In this document: positions 14,896 through 15,792 of the stretch, in pieces
How the letters are laid out: the number at the start of each line of letters is the position of its first letter
Position numbering within the stretch: the stretch's first letter is position 1
Source of the DNA: Oscillospiraceae bacterium
Lineage (GTDB): Bacteria > Bacillota > Clostridia > Oscillospirales > Oscillospiraceae
Direction: 5' to 3'
DNA: 15,792 bases
NCBI GenBank assembly: GCA_020025655.1
Contig: JAHHRR010000041.1
Coordinates: forward strand, 1 to 15,792
Translations under genes and position numbers: made by a program
Notes under the pieces: generated by a model
Databases searched by the model: none
What the model saw: the letters and a program-made list of their open reading frames with translations, nothing else
What the model was told of the DNA's origin: nothing

Positions 14896-15492
14896 ATGAA
14901 ATTAGATGAATACATAAAAAGTCTGGAAAAGGAACCTCAGAAAAAAGCACTTCCGCACTATATAGAAGTGGATGATGTGAATGACTGGGGTGTTATGAAA
15001 AAAGGCAAATGGTTTGTAATACCTGATTGCTGGGGTGTAGTGCACAAGGATGGAAAGTATACCTTTTTCATAACAGCAGATGACGATATAGGACGCATTT
15101 GGCATACAGAAGAACGTGAAGATGAAGATAGTCTGGTAGAATATATCAAGAAGAAATTTGATATAAGGATGGCTGCGGCGGCACATACAAGTACGGATAG
15201 CGACATAATGCGTCGATTCATTCAGCGTGTGTACGGCTATTCAGAGAATCAGGCCGCAGATGTGGTTGCAAAGTTTTCAGAATATAATGATATTTTCGAT
15301 GAATTCCGGAATTTTCAGCGACACGGCAGAATGGAACAGGAAAGAGGAAACAAGGTTACGGAGCAGGGATATACAGCAGAAAAGCTGGTGGAAACCTATC
15401 ATCTGAAAGAGGTGGAGGCATATAAGCTTCTGGTACGACTGAGAGAGGAACCGGAAGCAGCTTTGGAAGAATTCAAAACAATGAATTTATAA
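14896..15492 (+). CDS. Conserved-looking soluble protein of unknown function
   Basis: This 198-residue protein has no signal or membrane segment. The first about 70 residues form an aromatic, beta-rich stretch (KGKWFVIPDCWGVVHKDGKYTFFIT), followed by an acidic segment (TEEREDEDSLVEYIKKKF), then helices (about 100-145). The C-terminus (GYTAEKLVETYHLKEVEAYKLLVRLREEP, about 158-186) looks like a small helix-turn-helix-type module. Similar tails ('GYTAEKL...AY.LL..LREDPE.AL') recur in uncharacterised gut Clostridia proteins, from memory only. I chose ATG 14896 because AAGGAG (14884-14889) lies six bases before it. The frame opens 16 codons earlier at 14848, but without a ribosome site. It is a single-gene unit with its own terminator. 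DNA binding is possible but not demonstrated. Confidence 0.75.
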   Translation: MKLDEYIKSLEKEPQKKALPHYIEVDDVNDWGVMKKGKWFVIPDCWGVVHKDGKYTFFITADDDIGRIWHTEEREDEDSLVEYIKKKFDIRMAAAAHTSTDSDIMRRFIQRVYGYSENQAADVVAKFSEYNDIFDEFRNFQRHGRMEQERGNKVTEQGYTAEKLVETYHLKEVEAYKLLVRLREEPEAALEEFKTMNL

Positions 15493-15503
15493 TAGGAAAT
15501 AAT

Positions 15504-15540
15504 AAAAGACTCTTCTATTTTTTATAGAAGAGTCTTTTTT
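15504..15540 (+). terminator. Rho-independent terminator of the 198-residue protein gene
   Basis: AAAAGACTCTTCTAT (15504-15518) and ATAGAAGAGTCTTTT (15524-15538) form a 15-bp stem with a five-T loop, and the 3' arm ends in a run of T. It may also act on the minus strand. Confidence 0.93.
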
Positions 15541-15546
15541 CGCAAA

Positions 15547-15582
15547 AAATCAGAGCAAGCGTTATAAAGCCTGCTCTGATTT
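15547..15582 (-). terminator. Distal hairpin downstream of tRNA-Pro
   Basis: AAATCAGAGCA (15547-15557) and TGCTCTGATTT (15572-15582) pair. On the minus strand six T follow (15549-15544), while the plus strand has none, so it reads leftwards. It has the same 8-N14-8 geometry as the hairpin at 15707-15736. Confidence 0.7.
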
Positions 15583-15625
15583 GGACTGTGTTGAAAAAAG
15601 CTGTTCCTCGCAGGTTATTATCAAC

Positions 15626-15660
15626 CCAAACCGAAGCCCGGCGGAGCAGGTTCGGTTTGG
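15626..15660. repeat. Inverted repeat between the two terminator hairpins
   Basis: CCAAACCGAA (15626-15635) and TTCGGTTTGG (15651-15660) pair exactly across a 15-base GC-rich loop. No T-run follows on either strand, so it is a structured element and not a terminator. Confidence 0.6.
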
Positions 15661-15700
15661 AAAGTAGGAGCAGCAAAATGAGTGCACTCTGACTTTTATA

Positions 15701-15737
15701 AAAAAGTCGGAGCAAACTATATAACGTTTGCTCCGAC
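15701..15737 (-). terminator. Rho-independent terminator of tRNA-Pro
   Basis: GTCGGAGCAAAC (15706-15717) and GTTTGCTCCGAC (15726-15737) form a 12-bp stem starting one base past the tRNA CCA end. On the minus strand it is followed by TTTTTTATA. Position and T-run fit a tRNA terminator. Confidence 0.85.
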
Positions 15738-15738
15738 C

Positions 15739-15792
15739 TGGTCCGAGTGAAGGGATTCGAACCCCCGGCATCTTGGTCCCAAACCAAGCGCG
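15739..15792 (-). tRNA. tRNA-Pro(UGG), 3' portion
   Basis: The minus strand shows the anticodon arm CTTGG-TTTGGGA-CCAAG, with anticodon TGG at 15781-15779 reading proline codons. The T-arm GGGGG-TTCGAAT-CCCTT (two terminal G-U pairs) is followed by acceptor CACTCGG, discriminator A and an encoded CCA ending at 15739. The 5' acceptor and most of the D-arm lie beyond the window end. Confidence 0.93.

Noticed and set aside
15515..15787. Minus-strand 90-codon open frame
   Set aside because: It runs through the tRNA-Pro gene and three hairpins; the leucine-rich reading comes from these RNA structures.
1..15792. CRISPR arrays, phage genes or insertion sequences
   Set aside because: No regularly spaced repeats, transposase or integrase motifs were seen on either strand.

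Overview
The window looks like chromosomal DNA of a gut-type Clostridia bacterium, probably Ruminococcaceae/Oscillospiraceae. The clues are moderate GC, strong AGGAGG-type ribosome-binding sites, sigma-A-like promoters, compact operons with ATGA overlaps, strong stem-plus-T-run terminators, a class II GalT, a UvrX/YolD-type repair pair and a NupNOPQ-type nucleoside transporter. This placement is inference; no species can be named from the sequence alone. I see no phage, insertion sequence or CRISPR array.

Left part (1-4676). A minus-strand pair encodes a Y-family translesion polymerase and a YolD-like protein, the latter cut by the window edge. Plus-strand single-gene units follow: galT (hexose-1-phosphate uridylyltransferase), a class I SAM methyltransferase, and a 105-residue Nif11-like protein. 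Each of these three has its own terminator.

Centre (4677-13016). This is a nucleoside-scavenging locus. Transcribed leftwards in order are a BMP-family nucleoside-binding lipoprotein, a double-domain ABC ATPase, two permeases, and two non-identical nucleoside hydrolases. Strong hairpins follow the lipoprotein gene and precede the hydrolase pair, probably setting unequal expression. Adenosine deaminase is divergently transcribed across a 336-base region that holds both promoters and a perfect inverted repeat over the lipoprotein promoter. Together the genes would import nucleosides, deaminate adenosine to inosine, and split nucleosides into base and ribose. The deaminase has Asp where the family's catalytic Glu normally lies (HAGD).

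Right part (13084-15792). This holds a minus-strand multi-spanning membrane protein of unknown function with a faint TspO-like stretch, a 567-base spacer, a 198-residue unknown soluble protein, and the 3' part of a tRNA-Pro(UGG) gene on the minus strand. Three hairpins follow the tRNA. Two of them are homologous, with the same geometry and a compensatory base-pair change.

The best candidates for something new are the paired covarying hairpins beside tRNA-Pro, the stand-alone Nif11-like protein, the HAGD adenosine deaminase with its nucleoside operon, and the unknown membrane protein. None is proven to be a new system from sequence alone.
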